A stretch of DNA of 64,000 nucleotides. Source: Prosopocoilus inquinatus. Taxonomy: Eukaryota > Arthropoda > Insecta > Coleoptera > Lucanidae. The position numbers and the translations under genes are program-made. The stretch covers positions 8,124,501 through 8,188,500 of the forward strand of contig CM069880.1 of assembly GCA_036172665.1 (NCBI GenBank), read 5' to 3'. This document shows positions 63,911 through 64,000 of the stretch, piece by piece (within the stretch, counting starts at the first letter, position 1; every line of letters starts with the position of its first letter). Below the pieces are notes generated by a model that had not been told where the DNA came from, ran no database searches, and saw nothing but the letters and a program-made list of their open reading frames with translations.

Positions 63911-64000
63911 CTGCAAAACAAACAATTATATTTATTTAAATTAATTTCTTTTATAATTCTATAATTGCGATGGTTTTCAGTTTATAAGAAAAAAGAGATA
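63911..64000 (-). other. Intron of the naked cuticle gene
   Basis: AT-rich intronic sequence upstream of the terminal nkd exon on the minus strand; it runs off the window edge. Confidence 0.55.

Overview
This is an AT-rich animal nuclear window with short, phase-consistent spliceosomal introns. The genes read as arthropod orthologues of the Drosophila genes Sema1a, pygo, Csk, dome, AP-2alpha, Ero1L and nkd. The organism is most likely a holometabolous insect, and a beetle is plausible from the intron sizes, moderate gene density and abundance of short inverted-repeat elements. Species cannot be fixed from the sequence alone. All gene models were built by hand, joining GT/AG exons so that reading frames stay in phase; none is backed by transcript data.

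Layout. 0-10.3 kb: an unrecognised type I membrane glycoprotein (+); a cysteine sulfinate/aspartate decarboxylase-like PLP enzyme (+) tail-to-tail with an MFSD12-like transporter (-); then PRCC (-). 10.3-20 kb: a gene-poor stretch with at least three inverted-repeat elements. 20.0-23.4 kb: a transmembrane class-1 semaphorin (+). 23.4-27.6 kb: an accessory island with a broken small gene, about two and a quarter tandem copies of a roughly 577-bp unit carrying NRF-1-like palindromes, and a 989-bp palindromic insertion made of 312-bp monomers, flanked by a 9-bp direct repeat. 27.6-33.5 kb: pygopus (-) and Csk (+) head-to-head. 36.2-41.1 kb: the cytokine receptor domeless (-). 42.8-47.2 kb: a ZNF706-like small zinc-finger protein (-), CHIC1/2-like (+) and a double-SH3 adaptor (-). 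47.2-52.1 kb: a second repeat island with a hAT-like MITE nested in a dispersed repeat and a large foldback. 52.1-63.9 kb: AP-2 alpha-adaptin, Ero1, a dual-specificity phosphatase and the 3' exon of naked cuticle, all on the minus strand.

How the genes work together. These are mostly unlinked housekeeping and developmental genes. Two pairings may matter: (i) the decarboxylase and MFSD12-like genes are both tied to cysteine-derived metabolites, and their stop codons are only 48 bp apart with polyadenylation signals that imply overlapping antisense 3' ends; (ii) several signalling genes are close together (pygo and nkd in Wnt, dome in JAK/STAT, Csk in Src control), but nothing in the sequence shows co-regulation. 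No CRISPR array, tRNA, rRNA or intact transposase gene was seen.
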